A stretch of DNA of 64,000 nt from the NCBI GenBank assembly GCA_964624795.1, contig CAZUZS010000020.1, forward strand, positions 5,103 through 69,102, read 5' to 3'. Source of the DNA: CAZUZS01 sp964624795 (GTDB taxonomy: Bacteria; Calditrichota; Calditrichia; RBG-13-44-9). Positions within the stretch are counted from its first letter, which is position 1. Each line of letters begins with the position of its first letter. The notes under the pieces were generated by a model. That model did no database searches, had not been told where the DNA came from, and worked only from the letters and a program-made list of their open reading frames with translations. Position numbers and translations under genes: made by a program. This document shows positions 26,021 to 35,002 of this stretch, piece by piece.

Positions 26021-27519
26021 GACAGTTTTTTGTGGTGATGTTTTGGGAATTCAGCAGGCACTTCAAATCGCGCAGTTTTCTGTTGGCCACCTTTGTGTCG
26101 CCGCTGCTGTTTGCTGCCATCGTTTTAATTCCGCCGCTTTTTCTTGAAAAGCCCGGTGAAGAACAACCCCGGATAATCGGCTGTGTGGAATTCGACACCT
26201 CCGGCACTTGCCAGGAAATCCGGCAGCGCTTTCTGGATGTTAACGATCAGCCGGAATCGAAACTGCCGTTTCAACTGGTGAGCATCCAGCCGGATACGTC
26301 CGGTCTCTTAAAAAGCCGGTTCAGCCAGGTTGCATCACTCAAATCGGACTTGGACAGTCTTGATGACGCCTACAACAAAATAAAGGAGCGCCGGAAATAC
26401 GTATTTCAGAAACCAAAGACACGCAGCAGGGATGCTTTACTGAAGAAAACCTATGAGGAACTGATTCAAACCCGCGAGGCCCGAGATTTGGCACAGTTGG
26501 AGTACCAAAAGGCCAAATCGCAGAGCGATTCTCTGTGGCGGCTGGAGGTCGTCCAGAAAGCCGACAACATGCTGCGGGAACAGCAGTTGGAAGGTTACCT
26601 GCTCATTGATCCGGAAGATTACGCGCAGGGAACGGTTGAATTCCATTCCTTTTTGCCCGCCAACTTTTTACAGCTCGATCCCATTAAACGTGCTTTGCAG
26701 GTGGTTATCGTGGAAGAGAGAATGAAAGAAGACGGCATCCGGGTCGATAAAATTCAGAAGTGGCTCAGCCCGGTGCTGATGCGGGAAATCCAGTTGCAGG
26801 GTGAACAAAAACAGGAATTCGATTTTATGGTCACCTACCTGGGACCCATCATTGTGGTGCTTTTTCTGTTCATCAGCATTTTTACCTCCAGCGGATTTCT
26901 GTTCAATGGGGTGCTGAGCGAAAAAACCAACCGGGTGATTGAAATCCTGCTCTCCTCGGTGAATCATATCCAATTGATTGCAGGCAAAATATTCGGTCTT
27001 GCAGTTTTGGGCATTTTCCAGATCCTCATCTGGTTTGGCATCACCATTATACTTATTGGCCTGGAAGTCTTGCACGCCGGGGAAATCGGGTTCCTCTCAT
27101 TAAGAAATGCCGGGCTTTTTCTTATGTATTTTGTGCTGGGCTACCTGTTTTTTGCGTCCATTTTTGTCGGAATCGGTTCCATGTTTTCCAGCGAGGACGA
27201 TGCCCACCACTTGAACCAATTTATGCGAATGCTTTCTATTTTTCCCATCGTGCTGGCGGTACTGGTCCTCGAAACGCCAAATTCGCTTCTGGTGCGAATT
27301 CTCTCTTTCATCCCGCCGCTCACCCCCACTTTCATGATTCTCAGAACCCCATTGGGTAATCCGCCGGCTATCGATTACTATATTTCAGTTGTCATAATGT
27401 TGATTTCCATCATCATCAGCGTGTTGATAGCAGGAAAACTATTTCGTATCGGCAGCCTGCTCTATGGCAAAAAACCGTCCTTCAGGCGCGTTATCTCCGC
27501 GGTGTTCTCGAGGGGATAA
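26017..27519 (+). CDS. ABC-2 type permease, NatB-like
   Basis: A 500-residue inner-membrane permease. The first transmembrane helix lies at about 20-42, a large soluble domain at about 45-275, and five further helices between about 280 and 480 (VVLFLFISIFTSSGFLFNGVLSEKTNRVIEILLSSV and onward). The EKTNRVIEILLSS segment is characteristic of NatB-type permeases. The extracytoplasmic domain contains a highly charged helical stretch (about 105-200, KSDLDSLDDAYNKIKERR onward) that probably forms a coiled coil. It is coupled to the ATPase by an ATGA overlap. Confidence 0.9.
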   Translation: MRQFFVVMFWEFSRHFKSRSFLLATFVSPLLFAAIVLIPPLFLEKPGEEQPRIIGCVEFDTSGTCQEIRQRFLDVNDQPESKLPFQLVSIQPDTSGLLKSRFSQVASLKSDLDSLDDAYNKIKERRKYVFQKPKTRSRDALLKKTYEELIQTREARDLAQLEYQKAKSQSDSLWRLEVVQKADNMLREQQLEGYLLIDPEDYAQGTVEFHSFLPANFLQLDPIKRALQVVIVEERMKEDGIRVDKIQKWLSPVLMREIQLQGEQKQEFDFMVTYLGPIIVVLFLFISIFTSSGFLFNGVLSEKTNRVIEILLSSVNHIQLIAGKIFGLAVLGIFQILIWFGITIILIGLEVLHAGEIGFLSLRNAGLFLMYFVLGYLFFASIFVGIGSMFSSEDDAHHLNQFMRMLSIFPIVLAVLVLETPNSLLVRILSFIPPLTPTFMILRTPLGNPPAIDYYISVVIMLISIIISVLIAGKLFRIGSLLYGKKPSFRRVISAVFSRG

Positions 27520-27671
27520 GGTTCCTGCCAAATCAGAAGCATCTTAAAAATCATTTTTTATAAAATGCACGGCTATCCTTGCTTCCGGTCTTAATGCTGA
27601 GTCAGAAGGTGAATTTTGCCAAAATGCTTTCAACACTACACCCAAATTTCATTATGAGGGATGTTGATTTC

Positions 27672-27704
27672 CATAAAACAAAACAGGCGGTTGTGCACCG
27701 CCTG
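27672..27704 (-). terminator. Rho-independent terminator of the membrane-protein gene
   Basis: An 8-bp perfect stem (CAGGCGGT 27684-27691 with ACCGCCTG 27697-27704) with a five-base loop is followed on the minus strand by a T-rich stretch (TTTTGTTTTA). It serves the gene ending at 27791. Confidence 0.85.
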
Positions 27705-27790
27705 CATGTTAACATCACTTTGTTGATATAAATATAGGTAGAATTCAGTTGCAATTCTTCCGGCTACAGAAGTAACCGGGCCACAAACCT

Positions 27791-28990
27791 TTACTTCTCA
27801 GGTGATTCCTCATCTTGAGATTCGCTGCCTCCTGCTGCCGGATTGTCTTTCCCTTCGGATTCCTTCTGTTCATTTTCCGGTGTTGTCTCTTCCTCTTCCT
27901 CTTTTAACTCCTCATCTTCTCTTTCCAGCAAATTTTCTTTCTCATGCAGCTTGTATAGAATTATATAGATAATGGTGACGCCCGCATTGCCTACCGCTTC
28001 CCCGTACGCAAGCACTGTTCCCCCCAGGAGGAGCAGGAAAATGGCAAAAATATAGGATGAAACAGCATAGGTTCCGGGTACTGACGTTGCCGCATGATGA
28101 TGAACGAGATAAATCCAGTTACCCATATCTCCCGGCAGGCTGTGAATCCAGCCGTAGAGCGCCGGCAGCGCCTTGTCAATCAGGCTCAACGCATGATTAT
28201 TGATTTCCAGGATCTTCTCTCCCATCCCAATCGAAAAAAGGTCAATAAATATATTGTAGGACACTTTTAGCGCCGCTGCAAACAGGAAAATGCCAACCAG
28301 CTCCAGCACGCTTACAATTGCTCCATAAACAAGCAAGCGCCAGGGCTGATTGAAGGTAATGCTGAACGATTGGAACACGCCGCCCAGAGCATCCTCATCA
28401 GATGTCGCAATAACAGCAGGTGCAATAAACAAGGCCACTCCAAAAACAAGCGAAATGAAAAACAGCAGAAGCGCCGTCAGTATATAAGGCAATGTGAGGA
28501 TGGTGGTACCCAGCTCGCCGACGAAAGGAATGCGACCGATCAGCCCCATCACCAGGGCGGCTATTACAAAAAAGACGATCATTAAAATAAAGGTCAGGTA
28601 GGTGCCTAAAATGGAAATCCACTTTTTGAGAGCAAATTTATAAGCCTGGCTCCAGGTGTAAAACAGCTCATTTCGCATCACCATGTAAACAACCCGTGAT
28701 ACCGCTGTATTTGTCAGAAAAATTACCGCAAGCGAGAGAAACGATCCAAACAGGTTAATCAGTATCCCATACCATGGCAGCGCGAGCGAGTAGCCACAGG
28801 GCAGGAGTCCGAACCGCACCCACACTTCGGCAAAACCGTATCCGCCGGCCAACACGCTGATATATGAAAAGACAAAATATACCAGGTAAGCAGCGAAAAG
28901 CCCAATGCTGTTCACCCAAATTCTCTGCAAGCTGAAACCGATTCGTGCCGCCCGAAAAAGATCCTTAAAGTTAAAATGCAAGCCTTTCAT
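27791..28990 (-). CDS. Polytopic membrane protein with acidic C-terminal tail
   Basis: A 399-residue protein I cannot assign to a named family. It has about seven hydrophobic segments between 18 and 345, arranged like the YciC/DUF4013 or 'glycerophosphodiesterase membrane domain' proteins (repeated helices with a conserved 'FKDLFRAARIGF' amphipathic start). The last 55 residues are almost entirely Glu, Asp, Lys and Pro (REDEELKEEEEETTPENEQKESEGK onward) and are probably disordered in the cytoplasm. AGGAGGAGG supports the start; a strong promoter lies 50 bases upstream and a terminator downstream, so it is a single-gene transcript. Confidence 0.75.
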   Translation of the reverse strand: MKGLHFNFKDLFRAARIGFSLQRIWVNSIGLFAAYLVYFVFSYISVLAGGYGFAEVWVRFGLLPCGYSLALPWYGILINLFGSFLSLAVIFLTNTAVSRVVYMVMRNELFYTWSQAYKFALKKWISILGTYLTFILMIVFFVIAALVMGLIGRIPFVGELGTTILTLPYILTALLLFFISLVFGVALFIAPAVIATSDEDALGGVFQSFSITFNQPWRLLVYGAIVSVLELVGIFLFAAALKVSYNIFIDLFSIGMGEKILEINNHALSLIDKALPALYGWIHSLPGDMGNWIYLVHHHAATSVPGTYAVSSYIFAIFLLLLGGTVLAYGEAVGNAGVTIIYIILYKLHEKENLLEREDEELKEEEEETTPENEQKESEGKDNPAAGGSESQDEESPEK

Positions 28991-29039
28991 ACTGCCTCCT
29001 CCTAAATGGTTGCCGTAGCATCATTACTAAGTACCTGTA

Positions 29040-29068
29040 ATTTTACGAAATATTTGCAATATTGTCAA
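29040..29068 (-). promoter_or_regulatory. Strong sigma70 promoter of the membrane-protein gene
   Basis: TTGACA (29063-29068) and TAAAAT (29040-29045) are 17 bases apart on the minus strand, 50 bases before the ATG at 28990. Confidence 0.78.
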
Positions 29069-29354
29069 CAACCGGTGAGATATAAAACACCGGAGTAACC
29101 CACAATTTGCGGATTTTGAAAATGCATTTTCTCTTGGGGTAGTGATAAAACTTCCAGCGCCATTATAATTTGCCTAACGTCATTGTAGGCGCGATTTTTT
29201 ACAAGGAGAGAAATTGAATGAGGGAGGGTTGGTTAAAATTCTTTACAGCAGAAGAATTCAGGCTATTGAAGTCAGTACGATCACGGTGGTTCTTTAAATA
29301 TTGACAGTTGAACGGCAAATCGCCGGTTTCTACAGGTCCCGGATCGAATGGATT
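29069..29354. other. Intergenic region after the flagellar operon
   Basis: The 286 bases between the flgJ stop and the promoter at 29040-29068 contain no gene I can support and no clear terminator for the flagellar transcript. Confidence 0.5.
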
Positions 29355-30173
29355 TTATTCTTCAGATGGTATGTTTTCATTGAATTGGCGGTAAAAGGCC
29401 ATCACGCGATTTACATATTCCCTGGTTTCGCGGTAAGGCGGAATTCCCTGGTGCTTCTTCACCGCTGTTGGGCCGGCATTGTAGGCAGCCAGAGCCAGCT
29501 TCTTGTTTCCATCGAACTTATCGAGCATCTTTGCCAGGTATTTGGAGCCGCCTTTAATATTCTGCGCAGGATCCAGCGGATCTTTTACGCCGACTTCAGC
29601 AGCAGTGCTGTCTATCAACTGCATAAGGCCGCGCGCATTTTTGGATGAGACCGCCTGCGGATTACCGCCAGATTCAGCCATAATTACCGCCCGAATAAGA
29701 TTGGCATCCACTCCCGACTCTTTCGCGGCATTCCGGATATGTCTTTCAAAAGGCCGAACACTGAGATCGGGCTGGTTTTTACGGTACGTCTCAATTGAAT
29801 TCGCAGTGGACTGCATTCGTCGAAACGGAAGCCCCCTGAGTGATCTGGGCGGAGATGCTTCCGTTTCTTTTGTAGTTGACAACTGATTTACAAAAAGCTC
29901 GGCAAGTCCCAGCGGCTTGTCCTGGGCAATTTTTTGCGAAATCTTTTGATCGTAGAGGCCTTCCATAATTTCGCCTCCCTGTCCATCTTCCAGCCATCCC
30001 GATTTCATAATCGTCTTGCGCATGGTCTTTAGCATATACTGGATAAACAGCGCTTCGAAATCCTGGGCGGCCTGCTTCAATTTTTCGGGATCTTTGGAAT
30101 GCGCTTTTACTTCAGCGAGTTTCTTTTGCAGCAGCGCATCCTGCGGAGAGACTGTTGATTTTATTTCATCCAT
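29355..30173 (-). CDS. flgJ: FlgJ-like rod protein with lytic transglycosylase domain
   Basis: A 272-residue two-domain protein for flagellar rod assembly. Residues about 25-100 match the FlgJ rod-cap domain (AQDFEALFIQYMLKTMRKT, GGEIMEGLYDQKISQKIAQ). Residues about 145-262 are an SLT lytic transglycosylase domain with the catalytic Glu in VIMAESGGNP, followed by ARGLMQLIDSTA and LALAAYNAGP. In enteric FlgJ the wall-cutting domain is a glucosaminidase, so this is the alternative architecture. It has no signal peptide, as in other FlgJ proteins exported by the flagellar system. It is the last gene of the run, 134 bases after flgI. Confidence 0.93.
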   Translation of the reverse strand: MDEIKSTVSPQDALLQKKLAEVKAHSKDPEKLKQAAQDFEALFIQYMLKTMRKTIMKSGWLEDGQGGEIMEGLYDQKISQKIAQDKPLGLAELFVNQLSTTKETEASPPRSLRGLPFRRMQSTANSIETYRKNQPDLSVRPFERHIRNAAKESGVDANLIRAVIMAESGGNPQAVSSKNARGLMQLIDSTAAEVGVKDPLDPAQNIKGGSKYLAKMLDKFDGNKKLALAAYNAGPTAVKKHQGIPPYRETREYVNRVMAFYRQFNENIPSEE

Positions 30174-30307
30174 ATTGAAGTATCTGCTTCATCTTCCAAC
30201 CGGAAATCACCGGAAAACGAACGTTTTAGATTAAACCAAGCATGTAAAATGTGATTCTGCCTGACCCAGCACTTCATTTCCCAATGCCAGCAAGATAGTA
30301 AACATTC

Positions 30308-31420
30308 CTACATAATGACCAATTCTGCCTGCAGACTTCCGGCTTCCTTCAGCGCCTGCAGCACCGCGATGATATCTCTCGGCGTCAATCCCAGCGCGTT
30401 CAGCGCCTGTGCAACATCCTGCACGGTGGCGGTGGCCGAAATGGCCGACATCTTGGGTTGATCTGTATAAACGGTCGCCTGGGTATTGGGGAGCACCACA
30501 GTCTGTCCCTGGGAAAACGGTGCCGGCTGCGAGACAATTGGCTGCGATTCGATCTCGACACTGAGATTTCCGTGCGCTACGGCCGCCGGCAGCAACCGCA
30601 CATTTCCCCCAACAACCACCGTTCCGGTGCGCTCATTGATAACCACCCTCCCGCGGGTATCCGGTTCGATTTCAATCTGTTCCAGCTCTGCAACAAATTT
30701 GCTTTGCTGGCCATTTGCCCGGTAAGCTTCCGGAAATATCACCTGGATAGTCCGGGGATTATTCAACGTAGCCAGTGTATCTTTGAACGTTTCATTTATG
30801 GCGGCAACCATGCGCTGCGCCGTTGTGAAGTCGGTTTCGTTCATCGAAAGAAGAAGTGAATCGCCAAAACTGAAGTTCTCCCCCATCGATTTTTCAAGAA
30901 CCGCTCCGTCCGGGACCCGCCCGACCAGGGTATGATTTTGCCTCACGCCCCCACCGCCGGTGGTTTCAACGGAAAAACCGCCAACAGAAATCGGGCCTTG
31001 CGCCATTCCGTACATTTCGCCGGTTTCGTCCATCATGGGTGTCATCAGCAACATGCCGCCTTCCAGACTTTTGGCATCGCCCAGCGAGGAAACTGTTACC
31101 GAAAGGCGATCTCCGGCGCTGAGAAATCCGGGAGCATCGGCAGTTACCATAACCGCTGCCACGTTGCGCAACCGCATCTGGTTTGCCGGCACGGTAACGC
31201 CAAAACGCTGCAGCATGTTCACTACTGATTGTGTCGTGAAATTGGTGCGGCGGCTGTCGCCAGTTCCATTTAGTCCCACAACCAGTCCATAGCCAACCAG
31301 CGGTTTTTTCTCAATTTGCTGGACGCGGGCCAACTCTTTTATCCGAATTCCCCCAATTGCCAATGAGGGGATTGCCATCAACAAAATGCATATCAGGCTG
31401 ATTTTTTTTATCCGTTTCAT
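30308..31420 (-). CDS. flgI: Flagellar P-ring protein
   Basis: A 370-residue periplasmic protein that forms the P ring around the rod in the peptidoglycan layer. The mature part begins GIRIKELARVQQIEKKPLVGYGLVVGLNGTGDS, the FlgI signature, and ends with VQDVAQALNALGLTPRDIIAVLQALKEAGSLQAELVIM. An upstream in-frame extension to 31459 is unlikely: the ATG at 31420 follows AGGAGGACAGGA and begins a clear signal peptide (MKRIKKISLICILLMAIPSLA). Unlike its neighbours it lacks Gln after the cleavage site. FlgA, its chaperone, is encoded two genes upstream. Confidence 0.96.
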   Translation of the reverse strand: MKRIKKISLICILLMAIPSLAIGGIRIKELARVQQIEKKPLVGYGLVVGLNGTGDSRRTNFTTQSVVNMLQRFGVTVPANQMRLRNVAAVMVTADAPGFLSAGDRLSVTVSSLGDAKSLEGGMLLMTPMMDETGEMYGMAQGPISVGGFSVETTGGGGVRQNHTLVGRVPDGAVLEKSMGENFSFGDSLLLSMNETDFTTAQRMVAAINETFKDTLATLNNPRTIQVIFPEAYRANGQQSKFVAELEQIEIEPDTRGRVVINERTGTVVVGGNVRLLPAAVAHGNLSVEIESQPIVSQPAPFSQGQTVVLPNTQATVYTDQPKMSAISATATVQDVAQALNALGLTPRDIIAVLQALKEAGSLQAELVIM

Positions 31421-31576
31421 TCCTGTCCTCCTGAACAACGCCGTATCTCTACAGCGCAAGGCATCCTGCCTTTTTGCGATTCCTGCATTAATAGAATTTC
31501 AAACTTCATGCGTCGAATGCCGCCAGGCGCGAATTATGACGAAATTACACCGTCGCCCGTCTACGTTTCAAATCTC

Positions 31577-32155
31577 TCAAAACAACCACTGTAAAACCCG
31601 TGTCAACATGCCGGATCTCTGCGCCCTCGAAACTTCCCCTTTTCCGCGGTAGATAATATGGGCATCATACAAATTATAAGAATACACGGTGTTATCGGCC
31701 ATTATATCCTCCGATCGCACGCTGCCGGTGAGAACATAGGTTTCTTTCTCACTATTGATCTCAATAACCCTTTTGCCTTCGATTATAAAATCCCCCGCTT
31801 CATTTTTGCCGATAATGCGGGCTGCAATTTTTGTCTTCAATTCGCCGCGCTTGGAGGTGCTGGCATTCCCCCGAAAATCGTTCTGCATGTCGCCACCCAG
31901 ATTGACATCCGGCAAAAAACTGAATAACCCGGTTCCGCCCGACACCTTGACATTGTGATCACTTTTTTTCTTGGACTCTGTCCGGGCATCGTTGGTCGCC
32001 TGGGAATATTCCATTACCAATACGGTGATTCCCTTTCCTACCCTGTCGCTTTTGGTATCGCTGAAAAGGCTGGCCGTGGATGCCATTTTCTGCGCCAGGC
32101 AGCTCCCTGAGATTATAAGTAGGACTGCCACGGCTCCGATGCTTCTATTTAGCAT
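31577..32155 (-). CDS. flgH: Flagellar L-ring protein
   Basis: A 192-residue outer-membrane ring protein. SLFSDTKSDRVGKGITVLVMEYSQATNDA, the GSGSF-like region and the C-terminal VLTGSVRSEDIMADNTVYSYNLYDAHIIYRGKGEVS are FlgH landmarks. The start at 32155 follows AAGGAG. FlgH is normally a lipoprotein with a leucine-type lipobox. Here the leader ends ISGSCLA|Q22, where the Cys has Ser at -3, so a signal-peptidase-I cut before Gln22 looks at least as likely. The mature protein would then start with Gln and lack an acyl anchor. Confidence 0.93.
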   Translation of the reverse strand: MLNRSIGAVAVLLIISGSCLAQKMASTASLFSDTKSDRVGKGITVLVMEYSQATNDARTESKKKSDHNVKVSGGTGLFSFLPDVNLGGDMQNDFRGNASTSKRGELKTKIAARIIGKNEAGDFIIEGKRVIEINSEKETYVLTGSVRSEDIMADNTVYSYNLYDAHIIYRGKGEVSRAQRSGMLTRVLQWLF

Positions 32156-32195
32156 GATAAACTCCTTCAATCTATTTTCAAAGCTTGTTTGTTCT

Positions 32196-32918
32196 TCACG
32201 GCAAAACAGCCATTCCTGGCCCGGAAATCTTAACTTTCATCCGGGTGCGGGTTTTGGGATTCCTGACCCAGATCATATCGCCCCTGCCGCCGTTCTGCAT
32301 GGCGTTCATCGCCATCTTCATTCGCACAGGTCCTTTTATGTACTGAAGCATGATACCCTCTCCTTTACGTACCGCATAAGGCTGACGCACATCGTTCTGG
32401 CGGATAATCTCGCCGGCGGAAAGGGTTCTGCAGGCAATCAAATTGTCAATGTTTTCCGATTCGTCGAGCAGATTCCCATGCAGCACAGAGATATCATGCT
32501 CTTCGAGTTTTAATGAAGTCCGTTCCAGCTTCTGGTCGCGGCGAACGGGTTCGTTGGTGACCCACACCTTCCGGAAAACATGGATTTTCAATGAGACATA
32601 CAGCGAGCGCATGGCGGTGTTACCCTGGTAAAAAGTGACCTTCACAACTTCGTTTCCTACGGGCAGAGATTGTGAGCGATGCGAAACCTCAATCGAGTCC
32701 GGTTTATTCAAAAGCCGCACATCCGGTACGGGCTTCACCCATTCCACCTGGTAAGGTATGCCCCAACCGGTATAACACGATTGGATATATTTTTCTATTT
32801 TTGAACGGATTTGGGTTCCATGGAAAACGGCGACATTCTGTTGTGCATTGCCATCCGCAACCAACGCCACCAGAATAAAGAGAATAACCACAAGTCCGTA
32901 TTTTCTCATTCGCTTCAT
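32196..32918 (-). CDS. flgA: Flagella basal-body P-ring formation protein FlgA
   Basis: A 240-residue periplasmic chaperone for FlgI. The signal peptide ends GNA|Q26. The C-terminal SAF/ChapFlgA domain (about 115-235) includes VRRDQKLERTSLKLEEHDIS, RTLSAGEIIRQNDVRQPYAVRKGEGIML and GGRGDMIWVRNPKTRTRMKVKISGPG. It starts five bases after the flgG stop, with AAAAGG as the ribosome-binding site inside the end of flgG. Confidence 0.93.
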   Translation of the reverse strand: MKRMRKYGLVVILFILVALVADGNAQQNVAVFHGTQIRSKIEKYIQSCYTGWGIPYQVEWVKPVPDVRLLNKPDSIEVSHRSQSLPVGNEVVKVTFYQGNTAMRSLYVSLKIHVFRKVWVTNEPVRRDQKLERTSLKLEEHDISVLHGNLLDESENIDNLIACRTLSAGEIIRQNDVRQPYAVRKGEGIMLQYIKGPVRMKMAMNAMQNGGRGDMIWVRNPKTRTRMKVKISGPGMAVLP

Positions 32919-32922
32919 GAGG

Positions 32923-33711
32923 TTACCTTTTCAACTGCGTCACGATGTGGTAGATATCTTCCGTAGTCTTGATTGTTTTGGAATTCAATTCATAGGCCCG
33001 CTGGGCTTCAATCATGTCCACCATTTCCTGCACCACATCCACATTGGACGTTTCCAGGTAGCCTTGATGCAACTGCCCCAGGCCATCCAGCCCCGGTGTG
33101 CTGGTAAAAGGAGCCCCAGAGGCAGAAGTTTCCCTGTAAAGGTTCTGACCCATTGATTCCATTCCCGCCGGATTTACAAACCGGGCCAACTCAATTTGCC
33201 CCAGCGGGGTGGCTTCGGTCTCTCCAAAAAGCAGCGCCTCAACTTCGCCATCCTTGCGAATATTGACCTGCTGCGCATCCTCCGGAACGGTAATTTCGGG
33301 TTCCACGATATATCCGTCGGAGGTCACCAGCGTCCCGTCGGCGGTCATCTTCAAGGAACCATCGCGAGTGTAGGCTGCCGTCCCGTCCGGCATTCGCACC
33401 ACCAGGAAGCCGTCTCCTTCAATCGCGATATCGAGCGGATTCTCAGTGGCTGTAATTGAGCCCTGCTGAAAGCTGCGTTGGGTGGTCACGACACGCGTGC
33501 CGTTCCCCACCTGCAGCGCGCCCGGCCGGGTACGGTCGCCGCCGGTGGCCTCTCCTGCGGACTTGATGGTTTCATACAACAAATCCTGGAATTCCAGGTT
33601 GCTTTTCTTGTATCCCGTGGTATTTACATTTGCCAAATTGTTCGCAATAACATCGATAGTGAGTTTCTGTGCCTGCATCCCTGACGCGGCAGCCTGTAAT
33701 GCCTTATCCAT
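32923..33711 (-). CDS. flgG: Flagellar distal rod protein
   Basis: A 262-residue rod protein exported by the flagellar type III system. It has the N-terminal rod motif MDKALQAAASGMQAQKLTIDVIANNLANVNTTGYKK and the C-terminal helix VDVVQEMVDMIEAQRAYELNSKTIKTTEDIYHIV, both nearly identical to the FlgG consensus. The length is that of standard FlgG. AAGGAGGG precedes the start. It follows flgF by 25 bases. Confidence 0.97.
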   Translation of the reverse strand: MDKALQAAASGMQAQKLTIDVIANNLANVNTTGYKKSNLEFQDLLYETIKSAGEATGGDRTRPGALQVGNGTRVVTTQRSFQQGSITATENPLDIAIEGDGFLVVRMPDGTAAYTRDGSLKMTADGTLVTSDGYIVEPEITVPEDAQQVNIRKDGEVEALLFGETEATPLGQIELARFVNPAGMESMGQNLYRETSASGAPFTSTPGLDGLGQLHQGYLETSNVDVVQEMVDMIEAQRAYELNSKTIKTTEDIYHIVTQLKR

Positions 33712-33736
33712 TTTGCCCTCCTTGGTTTCTTACAAA

Positions 33737-34468
33737 TTAAACGAGCCGGCCGGCGTCGTTTATCAGCTTCTCCAGCGTTTGATCCTGCGTCGATACCGCC
33801 TTTTGTGCCATCTCGAACTGGCGGTACATCTCAATCATCTCCACTACCTCCTGAATGCCGCTCACATTGCTTCCCTCCAGGTATCCCTGGCGAAGCTCAA
33901 CTGACTCCGGCGCCACATCCATGGGCATAGCATCGTCTTCATCCGAAAAATAGGTGCCGCCGATTTTCAAAAGACCGGTCGGGTCGTCGAATTTTACCAG
34001 CCTGATCTTGTCGGCTTCAGTTCCGTCCACAGTAATCGTCCCATCCTCGCTGATTCGGACATCGGAACCGGAAATCTGGACCTCGCCACTCGCGCCCATC
34101 ACGGAGTAGCCGTCCTGCGTTACCAGTTTTCCCTGGGTGTCCAGGGTAAAATTTCCATTCCTCGTATAAACCTCGCCCTGCGGCGTTTGAACAACAAAAA
34201 AACCGTCGCCCACGACGGCTAGATCAAGCGGGTTGTCGGTTTGTCGAAGCGGACCATTGGAGAAATCCAGAACTTCGTCGCCTTGTGCTATTTTTAAATC
34301 GGCGTTTCCATCTTTCGCACCCTGCATGAAATCGATAAGATGCCGAAAAAACACCTGATTTTTTTTGTAGCCATTTGTATTGATGTTAGCCAGATTATTT
34401 GCGTTGATTTCCAACTGGCGCTGGCGGGAAAGCATTCCTGCTTTCGAGGTGTACAGTCCCTTGATCAT
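33737..34468 (-). CDS. flgF: Flagellar proximal rod protein FlgF
   Basis: A 243-residue FlgF/G-family rod protein: MIKGLYTSKAGMLSRQRQLEINANNLANINTNGYKK at the N-terminus, DNPLDLAVVGDGFFVVQTPQGEVYTRNGNF in the middle, and VSGIQEVVEMIEMYRQFEMAQKAVSTQDQTLEKLI at the end. FlgF is chosen over FlgG because it is shorter and precedes the true FlgG. It starts 12 bases after the GAF gene. Confidence 0.92.
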   Translation of the reverse strand: MIKGLYTSKAGMLSRQRQLEINANNLANINTNGYKKNQVFFRHLIDFMQGAKDGNADLKIAQGDEVLDFSNGPLRQTDNPLDLAVVGDGFFVVQTPQGEVYTRNGNFTLDTQGKLVTQDGYSVMGASGEVQISGSDVRISEDGTITVDGTEADKIRLVKFDDPTGLLKIGGTYFSDEDDAMPMDVAPESVELRQGYLEGSNVSGIQEVVEMIEMYRQFEMAQKAVSTQDQTLEKLINDAGRLV

Positions 34469-34480
34469 TTTCTTATTCCC

Positions 34481-35002
34481 TTAAATTACTGCCCGGAATT
34501 CCTCTTTAAAATTAAATTGTTCTTTCAACAAAATATCGCCGATTAGTGGCGCCACAATTTCGAGCAGAAAACGGTCGGCATCATCAAACTGTTCCTTCTG
34601 AAAATGGCCCAAAACAACAGCTCCCACAATATTGGCATTCATTATTATCGGCACTGCCAGGAAAGAGTTAACAAAAAAACGCCGTGCGCTCCCCTCCCGG
34701 TTTAGATTCTTGATTAAAAGCGCTTTGTTGTGCTGCAAACACCAGCCGGTTGCCCCTTTGCCAACCCTGAAATTAACGGCATCCACCAGATTAAAGGGGT
34801 CGCCGTAGGTGTGCATCGGAACCATCTCGCGTTCCAGGTAATCGTATTGAAAAATGGTGAACAGGTTAAAATTAATGGCCCGCTGGAGCACTATTCGCGC
34901 CCTTCCCAGCTCATTTGTCACCACCAATGAATTCTGCTTTACCATCTTGCTTAAATCGTGAAGCGCCGCAAATATGTTTTTGATCTTAATGTCTTTTCTC
35001 AT
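34481..35002 (-). CDS. GAF-domain protein in the flagellar operon
   Basis: A 173-residue soluble protein made almost entirely of one GAF domain (about 30-165; VDAVNFRVGKGATGWCLQHNKALLIKNL and AVPIIMNANIVGAVVLGHF are the usual GAF core). No output domain is attached, so it probably signals by protein contact. An in-frame extension upstream exists, but GGAGGAGCAGG before the ATG at 35002 supports this start, which overlaps the end of the HDOD gene by 17 bases. The bound ligand is not predictable. Position between HDOD and flgF suggests a link between an internal signal and hook-basal-body assembly. Confidence 0.78.
   Translation of the reverse strand: MRKDIKIKNIFAALHDLSKMVKQNSLVVTNELGRARIVLQRAINFNLFTIFQYDYLEREMVPMHTYGDPFNLVDAVNFRVGKGATGWCLQHNKALLIKNLNREGSARRFFVNSFLAVPIIMNANIVGAVVLGHFQKEQFDDADRFLLEIVAPLIGDILLKEQFNFKEEFRAVI

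Noticed and set aside
31480..31500. AAGGCA/TGCCTT hairpin followed by Ts between flgI and flgH
   Set aside because: The T run follows only on the plus strand, whereas the genes are on the minus strand; it would not terminate the flagellar transcript.
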